64,000 nt of DNA from Pseudonocardia nigra. GTDB lineage: Bacteria; Actinomycetota; Actinomycetes; Mycobacteriales; Pseudonocardiaceae. The notes under the pieces are model-generated. The model worked only from the letters and a program-made list of their open reading frames with translations. It searched no databases and was not told the origin of the DNA. The stretch is taken from the NCBI RefSeq assembly GCF_019396355.1, contig NZ_JAHKRK010000001.1, forward strand, positions 1 to 64,000, read 5' to 3'. The position numbers and the translations under genes are program-made. Shown here piece by piece: positions 46,201 to 55,399 of this stretch (position 1 is the first letter of the stretch; every line of letters starts with the position of its first letter).

Positions 46201-47790
46201 TCACGGCTGGGGTTCGATGCCGACGCCGCGGAACTGACGCGCCGCGTCCGCGTAGATCTCCACCCCGCGCACGGTGTCGTTCATCGCGAACGGCGTGGTC
46301 AGGTGGCAGAGGGTGACGTTCGGGTAGGCCTCCTCGACCACGGCCTCGAACAGCTGGGCGTAGGCAGGCGCCCGCTCCTCGGCCGTCGCCCCCTCCATCG
46401 CCTCGAAGTGCAGCCGGGTGATCTCGTCGGTCGTGTAGCCGCCGGGGTTGTTGAACCCGTCCGCGAGGTAGTACGAGGCGGTGAGGATGCTCGGGTCGGA
46501 CTCGGCCTTCTGCTCCGACAGCGTGGCGTCCGCCGACTTGTTCACCGAGAAGTCCTCGGCGAGCTTGGCGATCTCCACCGGCGTGATCGACATCTCGATC
46601 CCGACCTCGGCCAGGTTCTGCTGGATGACCTCGGCGATCTGCTGGTAGAGGTCGAGGTTGATGACCTCGAGGTCGAACGAGAAGCCGTCGGGCAACCCGG
46701 CCTGGGTGAGCAGCTGCCGGGCGCGTTCGGGGTCGTAGGCGTAGCGCTCCGGCCCGATGTCCTGGTTGGACGCGAAGTAGAACTGCGGGAACATCTGCAC
46801 GCCCGGCTCGCAGAACCCGTTCGTCACCGCGGAGATGGCCTCCCGGTTGATGGCGTGGTTGAGTGCCTGGCGCACCTCCTTGCTCCCGAACTCCGACCGC
46901 GCGGTGTTGAGCGTGAGGTTGTAGCTCGACAGGCTCGGCGCCTCGCACACGACCAGGCCCGAGTCGATCGCCGGCTGGTACATGCTCGCCCGCAGGAACG
47001 TGACGTCGGCCGCGCCGGTCTGCACGGCGTTCAGACGCGCGTTGTCGTCGCCGGAGATGAGGAACACGAGCTTGGCGATGTTCAGCGCCTCCGGGTCCCA
47101 GTAGTTCTCGACCGCGGTGTACTCGACCCGGCTGCCCGGGACGTAGTTGGTCATCTCGAAGGCACCCGAGCCGCCGGTGGGCGCGATGTCCTCGCCCGGC
47201 TTGTCGAACGCGGCCGGGCTCATCATCATCCCGGCCGACCCGCCGAGGATGCCCACGAGCGCGCCCGCACCGCCGTCCGTGACCAGGCGGACGGTGTCGG
47301 CGTCCACCACCTCGACGGACGTGACGGCCTGCAGGGCGTTGGCGTTGTAGGACCAGGGCTGCTTCGAGCGCTCGATGTTGGCCTTGACCGACTCCGCGTC
47401 GAAGGGGGTGCCGTCGTGGTAGGTCCAGTCGCCCCGCAGGTCCAGCTCCAGGACCGTGCCGTTCTCGAGCAGCTGCCAGGACTCGGCCAGCATCGGCTGC
47501 GGCGTGCCCTCCTCGTCGACGTGCACGAGGCTGTCGTAGACCGGGTAGAGGTACATCTGGCTGTTGTTCGTGGTGATCTTGTCGGGGTCGAAGCTGGTGT
47601 TCCCGACGCTGTACATCCACGTGAAGGTGGCACTCTCGTCCACCCCGTCGGTCAGGGGCGGGCACGCGGAGGTCTGTGCCTCCCGTTCCACCCCCTGGCC
47701 TCCCGCACCGGCGCCCACGCCGCCGCCACCGCATGCGGTGACGGCCAGCAGGACCACGCCCGCGATCGACAGACCGGTGAGCTTCTTCAT
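46201..47790 (-). CDS. Family 5 extracellular solute-binding lipoprotein
   Basis: A 529-residue binding protein. The signal peptide MKKLTGLSIAGVVLLAVTACG ends in a lipobox (VTAC), so it would be anchored outside the membrane. SBP family 5 features include YPVYDSLVHVDEEGTPQPMLAESW, GDWTYHDGTPFDAESVKANIERS and VRQALNHAINREAISAVTNGF. GAGGAGGAAC precedes ATG 47790. Despite the peptide-transporter label, this family also binds many non-peptide solutes. The CoA enzymes around it suggest an organic acid or conjugate (inference). Confidence 0.94.
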   Translation of the reverse strand: MKKLTGLSIAGVVLLAVTACGGGGVGAGAGGQGVEREAQTSACPPLTDGVDESATFTWMYSVGNTSFDPDKITTNNSQMYLYPVYDSLVHVDEEGTPQPMLAESWQLLENGTVLELDLRGDWTYHDGTPFDAESVKANIERSKQPWSYNANALQAVTSVEVVDADTVRLVTDGGAGALVGILGGSAGMMMSPAAFDKPGEDIAPTGGSGAFEMTNYVPGSRVEYTAVENYWDPEALNIAKLVFLISGDDNARLNAVQTGAADVTFLRASMYQPAIDSGLVVCEAPSLSSYNLTLNTARSEFGSKEVRQALNHAINREAISAVTNGFCEPGVQMFPQFYFASNQDIGPERYAYDPERARQLLTQAGLPDGFSFDLEVINLDLYQQIAEVIQQNLAEVGIEMSITPVEIAKLAEDFSVNKSADATLSEQKAESDPSILTASYYLADGFNNPGGYTTDEITRLHFEAMEGATAEERAPAYAQLFEAVVEEAYPNVTLCHLTTPFAMNDTVRGVEIYADAARQFRGVGIEPQP

Positions 47791-47831
47791 GCCGTTCCTC
47801 CTCGCCGTGCGCCGTTGCACCGGAGATGCGG

Positions 47832-48632
47832 TCAGGAGCTGTTGCGCCGCCGCTGGGACCACATCTGCGTGGCCCGCTCGAAGTGGAGTGCCGCCTCCCA
47901 GCCGATGCCGGGAGGGCCGAGCTCCGTCCGGAACGACCGGACGGCCTGGCGGGCGAGGTCGGGGTCCTTGGCGGGCTGGGCCGCCAGCTGGAACGCCAGC
48001 TCCTCGACGTCCTCGTCGGGCACGGCGCGCCACGCCAGGCCGATCTGCTCGGCGCGCGTGCCGTCGATCTCCTCGCTGAACAGGCCCATCGCGGCGGTGG
48101 CCTCACGCCCCGCCGAGCGCCCGGCGATCGTGAAGAACCCGCCGCCCGGGTGCAGGCCGATCCGCAGGAAGCCGGCCATGATCCGGGCGCCCGTCGCCAC
48201 GATTCGCATGTCGGTGGCGAGCATGAGGTTGATGCCGGCGCCGACGGCCGCGCCGCGGACGGCCGCGATCGTGGGCACGGCCAGCGACCCGACGCGCATG
48301 AACGCCCCGTAGACCTCGCCCGCCTCCCGGTAGGTGGCGTCCTCCGCCTGGTCGGCGCCGGGCCGCCAGCGTCGCCGGTCCGCCCCGGAGCAGAACGTGC
48401 CGCCCGCGCCGCGCACCACGGCCGCGCCGAGCGACGGGTCGGCGTCGACCTCGTCGCACAGCGCGGCGAGCTGCCGGCCCATCTCGGGGGTGAGGCCGTT
48501 CTTGACCTCCACCGAGTCGACGGTGAGGACGGCGACACCGTCCCGCCGCTCCAGGTGAACCTGTCCCATCCGATCGGCCCTGCCTTCCTGTTCGCTACCG
48601 GGTTGCTGCTGCTCGCTGGTCAGGTGCGTCAC
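47832..48632 (-). CDS. Enoyl-CoA hydratase/isomerase family protein
   Basis: A crotonase-fold enzyme of 266 residues if it starts at GTG 48632, which overlaps the synthetase stop (GTGA). Starting at ATG 48569 would give 245 residues and the common MGQVHLERRDGVAVLTVDS terminus. Oxyanion-hole elements are FCSGADRRRW and VRGAAVGAGINLMLATDMRI. The usual second Glu is not obvious (IGLHPGGGFF occupies that area), so it may be an isomerase or other crotonase-type activity rather than a simple hydratase. Confidence 0.87.
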   Translation of the reverse strand: MTHLTSEQQQPGSEQEGRADRMGQVHLERRDGVAVLTVDSVEVKNGLTPEMGRQLAALCDEVDADPSLGAAVVRGAGGTFCSGADRRRWRPGADQAEDATYREAGEVYGAFMRVGSLAVPTIAAVRGAAVGAGINLMLATDMRIVATGARIMAGFLRIGLHPGGGFFTIAGRSAGREATAAMGLFSEEIDGTRAEQIGLAWRAVPDEDVEELAFQLAAQPAKDPDLARQAVRSFRTELGPPGIGWEAALHFERATQMWSQRRRNSS

Positions 48633-50839
48633 TCGCCCACCGGAACCCCGCCCTCCGCCGTGCGGACGAGGACGTCGACCGCGGTGGCCCCCTCGCCGCG
48701 CAGCCCGACGACGAGCGGGTTGACCTCGAACTCGGCCAGCCGGGGCCCGGCGGCGACCGCCGCGTGCCCGACGCGCACCACGGCGTCGACGGCGGCGTGC
48801 ACGTCCCGGGGCGGAGCGCCGCGGAACCCCGCCAGCAGCGGCCAGGCCCGGAGGCTGCGCAGCATCGCCCAGGCCTCCTCGGGCGGGACGGGCGCGAGGC
48901 CCGAGGCGACGTCGGAGTAGATCTCGGTGGTGATCCCCCCGAAGCCGACGGTGACGAGCGGGGGGAACCCGTCGCGGCCGCCGGTGGCCGCGACCACGAG
49001 CTCCAACCCGGCCGGGATCATCGCCTGGACCAGGACGCCGTCGACCGCCTCGACGTGGTGGGCCCGGGCCGCCGTGAGGAGCTCGTCGAAGACCTCGGCG
49101 GCGTCGGCTGCGTCGACGCCGAGCCGGACACCCCCGACATCGGACTTGTGGGCCAGTGCGCCGGCCTGCAACTTCATCGCGGCCGGACCACCCAGGCCCG
49201 CCACGGCGTCGGCGGCCTCCTGCCGGCTGCGCACCACGACCGACGCCGGCCGGTCGACCCCCATGGCGTCGAGCAGCGCGGGTTCGTCGGGCTGCCCGTC
49301 GCGCGCGCCCAGCAGCTCCCGGATCCGGTCGGGCGACGGTGCGGCGGGACGGGGCAGCGCGGCCGGCGGCGTGCCGGGTGCCCGCGGCGGGGCGACGAGC
49401 CCGGCGGCGCGCGCCAGGTCGCCGACGGACCGGAACACGGGGATCCCCGCGGCGCGGAAGACCGCGCGGCCCTCCGCTGTCTGCTCCTGCCCGGCGAGCC
49501 AGGCCACCATCAGCGGCTTCGCGAGCTTCGCCGACGCGCCCACCAGGTCCTCGGCGAGGGCCGCTCCGGCCTGGCCGACGACCATCGTGAGCACCACGGC
49601 GACCGCGTCGACACCGGGGTCGTCGGCCACGATCCGGCACACGTCGCCGAAGGCGTGCGCACCGCGGGTGAACAGCTGGGCGGTGACGTCGACGGGGTTG
49701 GCCAGCGCACCGAACGCGGGGATGAGCGGCCGGAGCCGGTCCTGCGTGGCCGCGCGCAGCTCGGGCAGGTCGAGGTCGGCGTCGGAGCACCGGTCGGCGG
49801 CGAGGCTGCCCGCGCCGCCCGACGTCGTCACGACCGCCACGCGCCGCCCCTCGGGCCGGGGCATCGAGGCGAGCGTGGCCGCGACGCCGAGCAGCTCGTC
49901 CACGTCGTCGACGAGGACCACGCCATGGCGGGCCGAGGCGAGGACGAACGCGGCGTCGTCGCCCAGCATGGACCCGGTGTGCGACGCCGCCGCCCGCCGT
50001 CCCGCGGTCGAGCGGCCGGACCGCAGCACCACCAGGTGCTTGCCCGCGTCCCGCGCCCGGCGGGCCACCCGCAGGTAGTCGGCCCCGTCGCCGACCGACT
50101 CGACGTAGAGCAGGAGCACCCGTACGTCGGGCTCGTCCAGCAGCGCGGACGCGACCTCGACGAGGTCGAGGTCGGCCTGGTTCCCGGTGCTGACCCAGGC
50201 GGTGAGGCCGAGCCCCATCTCCGAGGACAGGTCGAGGATCGAGCCGCCGACCGCACCGCTCTGCCCGACGTAGGCGACGCCGCCCGCGGGCACCAGCGGG
50301 CGGTCGGCCGCCGCGGTGAAGGTGGCCACCAGACCCGTCGGGGCGTGCAGGAGGCCTTGGCAGTTCGGCCCGAGCACACGCACACCCGCCTCGCGACCCG
50401 CCGCGACGAGGTCGGCCTGCAGGCGAGCGCCCGCCGTTCCGGTCTCGGCGAAGCCGGAGGCGAAGACGACGACCCCTGCGGCACCGACCGCGCCCGCCTC
50501 GTGGACCGCGGCCACGGCCTTGGCCGCGGGAACGAGGGCGAGGACGAGGTCGACCGGACCCGGCACCTCGCCGAGCGAGCCGTAGCAGGGCAGGCCCTCG
50601 AGCTCGTCGTACCCGGGGTTGACGGGGTAGATGCCCCCGCCGAACCCGTGCTCGCGCAGGTAGCGCAGCGGCCGGGCCATCGGGTTGCCCGGTCGCCCCG
50701 AGACCCCGACGAGGGCCACCCCGCGCGGCCGCAGCATGCGTTCGATCCCCGACCGCCCCGGGATCCGGACGGGCGAGCCCCGCAGGGCCTTCCGCTCGTC
50801 GGGCCCGCTCGACCTTCGGCTCGGTGTGGGGTGGCTCAC
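48629..50839 (-). CDS. ADP-forming acyl-CoA synthetase (fused alpha/beta)
   Basis: About 736 residues: a CoA-binding domain (MLRPRGVALVGVSGRPGNPMARPL), a ligase domain with a phospho-histidine motif (AAASHTGSMLGDD), and a C-terminal ATP-grasp domain (AAMKLQAGALAHKSDVGGVRLGV). It would make an acyl-CoA with ATP, releasing ADP and phosphate. The frame is open to TTG 50875, but that codon lies inside an operator palindrome. GTG 50839 or a later start such as ATG 50738 is more likely. It is the first gene of the 13-gene minus-strand run that ends at the HAD gene. Confidence 0.9.
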   Translation of the reverse strand: MSHPTPSRRSSGPDERKALRGSPVRIPGRSGIERMLRPRGVALVGVSGRPGNPMARPLRYLREHGFGGGIYPVNPGYDELEGLPCYGSLGEVPGPVDLVLALVPAAKAVAAVHEAGAVGAAGVVVFASGFAETGTAGARLQADLVAAGREAGVRVLGPNCQGLLHAPTGLVATFTAAADRPLVPAGGVAYVGQSGAVGGSILDLSSEMGLGLTAWVSTGNQADLDLVEVASALLDEPDVRVLLLYVESVGDGADYLRVARRARDAGKHLVVLRSGRSTAGRRAAASHTGSMLGDDAAFVLASARHGVVLVDDVDELLGVAATLASMPRPEGRRVAVVTTSGGAGSLAADRCSDADLDLPELRAATQDRLRPLIPAFGALANPVDVTAQLFTRGAHAFGDVCRIVADDPGVDAVAVVLTMVVGQAGAALAEDLVGASAKLAKPLMVAWLAGQEQTAEGRAVFRAAGIPVFRSVGDLARAAGLVAPPRAPGTPPAALPRPAAPSPDRIRELLGARDGQPDEPALLDAMGVDRPASVVVRSRQEAADAVAGLGGPAAMKLQAGALAHKSDVGGVRLGVDAADAAEVFDELLTAARAHHVEAVDGVLVQAMIPAGLELVVAATGGRDGFPPLVTVGFGGITTEIYSDVASGLAPVPPEEAWAMLRSLRAWPLLAGFRGAPPRDVHAAVDAVVRVGHAAVAAGPRLAEFEVNPLVVGLRGEGATAVDVLVRTAEGGVPVGE

Positions 50840-50853
50840 GCCGCAGAGTGAAG

Positions 50854-50898
50854 TTGACACCGATGTCGAAGTCAATACTTGCTCGACGTCGATGTCGA
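50854..50898. promoter_or_regulatory. TetR-type operator region with two dyads
   Basis: TTGAC-N2-CGA-N2-TCG-N2-GTCAA is a 22-bp interrupted palindrome at 50854-50875. A second imperfect dyad, TCGACGTCGATGTCGA, lies at 50883-50898. Both are in the gap between the synthetase operon and the divergent TetR gene, in a locally AT-richer stretch. They are the best candidates for the TetR protein's binding sites. Confidence 0.65.
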
Positions 50899-51050
50899 AT
50901 TGCTACGCTGCGGCCACCGGGGCACTACCGACCGACGGCGACGGCCGCGCCCGTGCCCCGCGGAACCGGACCGACGGCGTGCCGTGCCCGCATCCAGCGG
51001 GCGCAGGCGGTCGGCGCCGACGGACCGAGACGACGAATGGGACGAACGCA

Positions 51051-51731
51051 ATGAGCACGACTGCGACCAACGTGAGTGGGACGGGCAGCCTCCGCCGGTC
51101 CGCGGTGGGGAACCAGCCGAACTCCGAACGGGGACGACGGACCCGTCGCCAGCTCCTGGTGGCCGCCCGGAAGGTCTTCGAACGCGACGGCTTCCTCGAT
51201 GCTCGGGTCACCGACATCTCGGCCGCTGCCGGCGCCTCCCACGGCAGCTTCTACACCTACTTCGAGTCCAAGACCGACATCTTCCGGACCCTGTGCTCGG
51301 AGGAGATGGACATGCTCTACGCCAACACCGGAGGTGGTGAGCCGAGACGGGAGGAGCTCGACCCGATCGAGCGCATCGACCGCTCGAACGGCAGGTTCGT
51401 GGCGATCTACAAGGAGAACGCGGCGCTGCTCGGCCTGTTCGAGCAGGTCACGACATACGACGACGAGGTCCGCAAGCTACGGATGGCCGTGCGTGAGCGC
51501 GCTGTCGCCCGCGCGCAGCGCAGCATCGTGCAGATGCAGGAGGCCGGGCTGGTCGATCGCGACCTCGAACCGTTCCACACCGCGAGCGCACTCGTGACGA
51601 TGGTCAACAGCACCGTGCACTTCTGGCTGGTGCTCGGCGAGAAGTTCGACGAGGACACGCTCGTGCGCACCCTCACCCAGTTGTGGGCGAGGGCGCTCGG
51701 GCTCCGTCAGGACGGTGCGGGGACGGGGTGA
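51051..51731 (+). CDS. TetR family transcriptional regulator
   Basis: A 226-residue repressor. The N-terminal helix-turn-helix is plain (RRTRRQLLVAARKVFERDGF, VTDISAAAGASHGSFYTYFESKTDIF), followed by an all-helical ligand domain. The start ATG 51051 lacks a strong ribosome site. It is divergent from the acyl-CoA synthetase/ABC/beta-oxidation operon, with palindromes in the gap. An acyl-CoA ligand would be typical for a TetR in this context (inference). Confidence 0.92.
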   Translation: MSTTATNVSGTGSLRRSAVGNQPNSERGRRTRRQLLVAARKVFERDGFLDARVTDISAAAGASHGSFYTYFESKTDIFRTLCSEEMDMLYANTGGGEPRREELDPIERIDRSNGRFVAIYKENAALLGLFEQVTTYDDEVRKLRMAVRERAVARAQRSIVQMQEAGLVDRDLEPFHTASALVTMVNSTVHFWLVLGEKFDEDTLVRTLTQLWARALGLRQDGAGTG

Positions 51732-51760
51732 CGGCCCGGCCGCCGCGGGTGGACCTACCC

Positions 51761-52171
51761 CTACCCCTGCCCGGCGATGTTCACCATCCAGTCGATGCCG
51801 AACCTGTCGGTGACCATCCCGAACGTGTCACCCCACGGGGCGGGCTCCAGCGGCATGGCGACCGTCCCGCCGTCCGACAGCTTCTCGAAGTAGCCCGAGA
51901 GCTCGGCGTGGTCATCGCCGCTCAGCGACATGCTGATCGCCGACCCCGGCGAGTACTCCATGCCCGCGGGCGTGTCGGCGGCCATGAACATGATCCCGTT
52001 GGGCGCCTCCAGCGAGGAGTGCATGATCTTGTCGTCCTCGGCGGGATCCTGCGAGGCCTGGAACTCCTTGAACGTGGTCTGGGTGAGTGTCCCGCCGAAC
52101 ACGGACTTGTAGAACTCCATCGCCTCCCGCGCGTTGTCGCGGAACGACAGGTAGGGGTTGAGCGTCGCCAC
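51761..52171 (-). CDS. VOC family (PhnB/glyoxalase-like) protein
   Basis: A 136-residue protein of the vicinal-oxygen-chelate fold, PhnB/YjdN-like. Typical stretches are LNPYLSFRDNAREAMEFYKSVFGG, MHSSLEAPNGIMFMAAD and the C-terminal WGDTFGMVTDRFGIDWMVNI. The start is GTG 52171 with GGGAGGAACC upstream. Members of this subgroup are often of unknown function. It is convergent with the TetR gene. Confidence 0.88.
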   Translation of the reverse strand: MATLNPYLSFRDNAREAMEFYKSVFGGTLTQTTFKEFQASQDPAEDDKIMHSSLEAPNGIMFMAADTPAGMEYSPGSAISMSLSGDDHAELSGYFEKLSDGGTVAMPLEPAPWGDTFGMVTDRFGIDWMVNIAGQG

Positions 52172-52250
52172 GGTTCCTCCCGGTGATGGGCACGATCAGC
52201 AGGCGAGGCAGTCTGCTCCTCCCCGCGGGCCCGTGGAAGCCCTTCGGCCG

Positions 52251-52487
52251 TCAGTCCCCCGTCCGATCCGCCGGGTACACCAGCACGATGTCCTTCTCCG
52301 GCACGCCGAGCGCCGATGTCAGCACGCTCCGCATGATCGGCTTCGGCACGAGGCAGTCGGGGCACGCGTCCGGCCCGGCGGTGATGCGGGCCTCCACGCC
52401 GGTGCCCGTCTCGGTGACGGTGAGCCGGTAGTCGTCGGCGGCGAGCGTGCTGCGGAGGCCGTCGAGGGCGGAGTCGTCGATCGTCAT
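52251..52487 (-). CDS. Small 78-residue protein with a CxxC motif, function unknown
   Basis: A short protein starting MTIDDSALDGLRSTLAADDY behind AAGGAG. It has a single CPDC motif in ITAGPDACPDCLVPKPIMRSVL, followed by VPEKDIVLVYP. The fold is not recognised. The CxxC and the small alpha/beta pattern faintly recall NifU-type or thiol proteins. Its ATG overlaps the stop of the ABC ATPase (ATGA), so it is the last gene of the second ABC operon. It may be an accessory factor for that system. Confidence 0.7.
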   Translation of the reverse strand: MTIDDSALDGLRSTLAADDYRLTVTETGTGVEARITAGPDACPDCLVPKPIMRSVLTSALGVPEKDIVLVYPADRTGD

Positions 52488-53539
52488 GGGGTCTCCTTCG
52501 CGCGGATCCGCGGTGCCGGGAGGTCGAGCGGGAAGTGGCAGGCGGCGCTGTGCCCGGGAGCGCGCTCGGCGAGCACCGGTTCCTCGTCGGCACACCGCTG
52601 CTGCGCCCGTGGGCAGCGGGTGCGGAAGCCGCAGCCGCTCGGCGGGTCCAGCGGCGACGGTGGCTCCCCGCGCAGCGGCACCGGTCGCCGGGCCCGCCCG
52701 GTGGCCGGGTCGAGGCCCGGGATCGACTCGAGCAGCGCCGCGGTGTAGGGGTGCAGCGGCTGCCGGTACAGCGCGTCCGCCGGGCCGATCTCGGCCAGCT
52801 GGCCGAGGTGCATCACCGCGACCCGGTCGCTGACCTGCTTCACCAGCGCGAGGTCGTGGGCGATGAACAGGTACGACAGCCCGAGCTCCGTGCGCAGCTG
52901 CTCGAACAGGTTCAGCACCTGCGCCTGGATCAGCACGTCGAGTGAGGACACCGACTCGTCGCAGATGACGAGCGCGGGGTTCAGCGCGATCGCCCTGGCG
53001 ATGGCGACGCGCTGGCACTGCCCGCCGGACAGCTCGTACGGGCGGCGCTTGGCGAACACCGACGGGTCGAGCCCGACGAGGTCGAGCAGCTCGGCCACCC
53101 GGCGTTCCCGCTGCGCCGCGCCCCGGACGCCGTAGCCGAGCAGCGGTTCCTCGACGAGCTCCGCGACGCGCCAGCGGGGGTTCAGGGAGCCGAACGGGTC
53201 CTGGTAGACCATCTGCATGTTGCGGCGGGCGTCGACGAGCGCCCGCCGGCGCAAGCGCATGAGGTCGGTCCCCTGGAACAGCACCTCGCCGGACTTCGGC
53301 CGCGGCGCCTGGATCAGCGAGCGGGCGAGGGTCGACTTGCCGGACCCCGTCTCGCCGACCACGCCGAGGGTCTCGCCCGCGTGCACGTCGAACGACACGT
53401 TCGACACCGCGTGCACCACGCCGCCCGTGAGGCCACCCGCGCCGCGCACCGGGAACTGCTGCACCACGTTCCGTGCGCGCAGCAGCGGGGTCGCCTGCTG
53501 TGCCTTCCGGTCGTCCACGCGCTCGTCGACCGCCGTCAT
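52484..53539 (-). CDS. Peptide/solute ABC transporter ATPase (DppF type), second system
   Basis: A 351-residue nucleotide-binding subunit. Walker A is GETGSGKST, the signature is [18 protein letters not shown], Walker B LVICDESVSSLD and the H-loop FIAHDLALV. The C-terminal cysteine motif is CGFRTRCPRAQQRC. ATGA overlap with the preceding ATPase gene. It is a paralogue of the ATPase at 42108 but clearly diverged. Confidence 0.93.
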   Translation of the reverse strand: MTAVDERVDDRKAQQATPLLRARNVVQQFPVRGAGGLTGGVVHAVSNVSFDVHAGETLGVVGETGSGKSTLARSLIQAPRPKSGEVLFQGTDLMRLRRRALVDARRNMQMVYQDPFGSLNPRWRVAELVEEPLLGYGVRGAAQRERRVAELLDLVGLDPSVFAKRRPYELSGGQCQRVAIARAIALNPALVICDESVSSLDVLIQAQVLNLFEQLRTELGLSYLFIAHDLALVKQVSDRVAVMHLGQLAEIGPADALYRQPLHPYTAALLESIPGLDPATGRARRPVPLRGEPPSPLDPPSGCGFRTRCPRAQQRCADEEPVLAERAPGHSAACHFPLDLPAPRIRAKETP

Positions 53540-54528
53540 CGCTCGTCCCCCTCGAATCCCGGCGTTCCGGCCGGGTGCCAGCACGCCCACCAGTGCCCCG
53601 GCTCCTGCTCGGCGAAGGGCGGGGCGACCGTGCACTCCTCGCCCGCCGATCCGCACCGCGGCCGGAACGCGCACCCGAGCGGGAGCGCCCGCAGGTCCGG
53701 CGGCTGGCCGGGGATCACCGGCAGCAGCGCGTGCGACTCGCGTTCCAGCAGCGGGATCGCGCCCAGCAGGGCGCGGGTGTAGGGCATCCGGACGTTCCCG
53801 AACAGCGTGTCCGCCGGCGCGTACTCCACGGCCCGCCCGGCGTACATGACCACGATGTCCTGCGCGTAGCTCGCGGCGAGCCCCAGGTCGTGGCTGATCA
53901 TGACGACCGCCATGCCGAGCCGTTCCTGCAGCTCGACGAGCAGCTCCATGATCTGGGCCTGGGTGGTCACGTCCAGGGCGGTCGTGGCCTCGTCCGCGAT
54001 GAGCAGCCGCGGCTCCCCCGCCAGCGCGACCGCGATCATCACGCGCTGCCGCATGCCGCCGGACAATTGGTGGGGGTACTCGAAGAACCGCTGCTCGGGC
54101 GCGGGCAGCTTCACCAGCTGCAGCAGCTCGATGGCCCGGGCCTTGGCCGCCGCCCGGTCCAGGTCGGCGTGCGCCCGGATCGCCTCGGTGATCTGCGTGC
54201 CGATCCGCATGGTCGGGTTGAGCGAGCGGGCCGGGTCCTGGAACACCATGGCGATGTCCGCCCCGCGGCGCTTGCGCATCTCCGATTCCGGCATGCCGAC
54301 CAGCTCGGTGCCGTCGAAGCGGGCGGAGCCGCTCACCTGTGCGGTGCCGGGCAGCAGGCCCATCAGCGCCCGCGAGCTGACGCTCTTGCCCGACCCGGAC
54401 TCGCCGATGATCGCGAGCATCCGCCCCGGGTCGAGCCGGTAGGACAGCCCGTTGACCGCATGGACCGGCCGGCCGGCGCGCGTGAAGCGGACCCGCAGCT
54501 CGGAGACCTCGAGAAGGGGGGTGGTCAT
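53536..54528 (-). CDS. Peptide/solute ABC transporter ATPase (DppD type), second system
   Basis: A 330-residue subunit with Walker [14 protein letters not shown]-type loop AMVFQDPARSLNPTMRIGTQITE, signature QLSGGMRQRVMIAVALAG, Walker B LIADEATTALD and the extension CAFRPRCGSAGEEC. ATG 54528 has GGAG just upstream and overlaps the permease stop (ATGA). An ATG four codons earlier (54540) is less likely. Confidence 0.93.
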   Translation of the reverse strand: MTTPLLEVSELRVRFTRAGRPVHAVNGLSYRLDPGRMLAIIGESGSGKSVSSRALMGLLPGTAQVSGSARFDGTELVGMPESEMRKRRGADIAMVFQDPARSLNPTMRIGTQITEAIRAHADLDRAAAKARAIELLQLVKLPAPEQRFFEYPHQLSGGMRQRVMIAVALAGEPRLLIADEATTALDVTTQAQIMELLVELQERLGMAVVMISHDLGLAASYAQDIVVMYAGRAVEYAPADTLFGNVRMPYTRALLGAIPLLERESHALLPVIPGQPPDLRALPLGCAFRPRCGSAGEECTVAPPFAEQEPGHWWACWHPAGTPGFEGDER

Positions 54529-55390
54529 CGACCGCTCCATCGCGCGCGCAGGGTCTCGCCGAGCAGGTTGAAGGCCAGCACGGTGACGAACAGGACGAGG
54601 CAGGGCCAGACGACGAGCATGGGCGTCGCGGACAGGCTCTGCTGGCCCTGGGCGATCATGTTGCCCCAGCTCGGCGCGGGCGGCGGGATGCCGAGCCCGA
54701 GGAAGCTGAGGGCGCCCTCGATCACCATCACGATCCCCATCCCCAGCATCCCGAACGTGATCAACTGAGGGGCGATGTTGGGTCCGACGTGCCGCAGCAG
54801 CACGCGCCACCCGGGCGTCCCGCACAGCTGCGCCGCGGCCATGAACGGCTGCTCGCGCAGCCGCAGCGTGGCGGCGCGGGAGATCCGGGCGAACGCCGGG
54901 ATGCTGAAGAACGCCAGCGCGAGGATCGTGTTGGTCTGGCTCGCGCCGAGGCTCTGCGCCACCGCCAGGGTGAGCACCAGCGACGGGAACGCGATGAGGA
55001 CGTCGAGCACCCGCATGATCACGGTGTCGACGGCCCCGCCGAGGTAGCCCGACAGCGCGCCGAGCGTCCCGCCGGCCACGAGCCCGAGCAGGTTCACCGC
55101 CACGGCCACCACCAGCGACGACCGGCCGCCGTGCAGGATCCGGGACAGGATGTCGTTGCCGTTGGGGTCGGTGCCCAGCAGGTGACCGGGCGAGAACGCG
55201 GGCAGGTAGCTCTCGAGGACGCTGCCCCCGACCGGCGGCGGGATGGGCAGCACCAGCGGGCCGAGGAAGCAGGCCGCGGCGATGAGCCCGAGCAAAGCGG
55301 CCGGGACGACGATCTCCAGGCGGCGCGCCCACGGCCGGCTGCCCGTCGGGCCGATCTCCTCGTGCTCGACGACGGCGGGGGCGGCGTCAT
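54525..55390 (-). pseudogene. ABC transporter permease (DppC type), frameshifted at its N-terminus
   Basis: The membrane part is intact from about 55295 (LGLIAAACFLGPLVLPIP, LGTDPNGNDILSRILHGGRSSL, coupling loop MAAAQLCGTPGWRVLLRHVGPN). A well-placed GGAAGG-ATG at 55390 starts in the wrong frame. Restoring one base after ATGACG would give a normal N-terminus (AAPAVVEHEEIG, then RPWARRLEIVVPAAL). Without it only a TTG at 55295 is available. No DppB permease or binding protein precedes it. Directly upstream lies a truncated gene on the other strand, so the operon has been decapitated. Confidence 0.75.
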
Positions 55391-55399
55391 CTGTCCTTC

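Noticed and set aside
50840-50875. TTG start for the ADP-forming synthetase at 50875
   Set aside because: It lies inside the operator dyad, has no ribosome site and adds residues without similarity to the family; GTG 50839 or later is more sensible.
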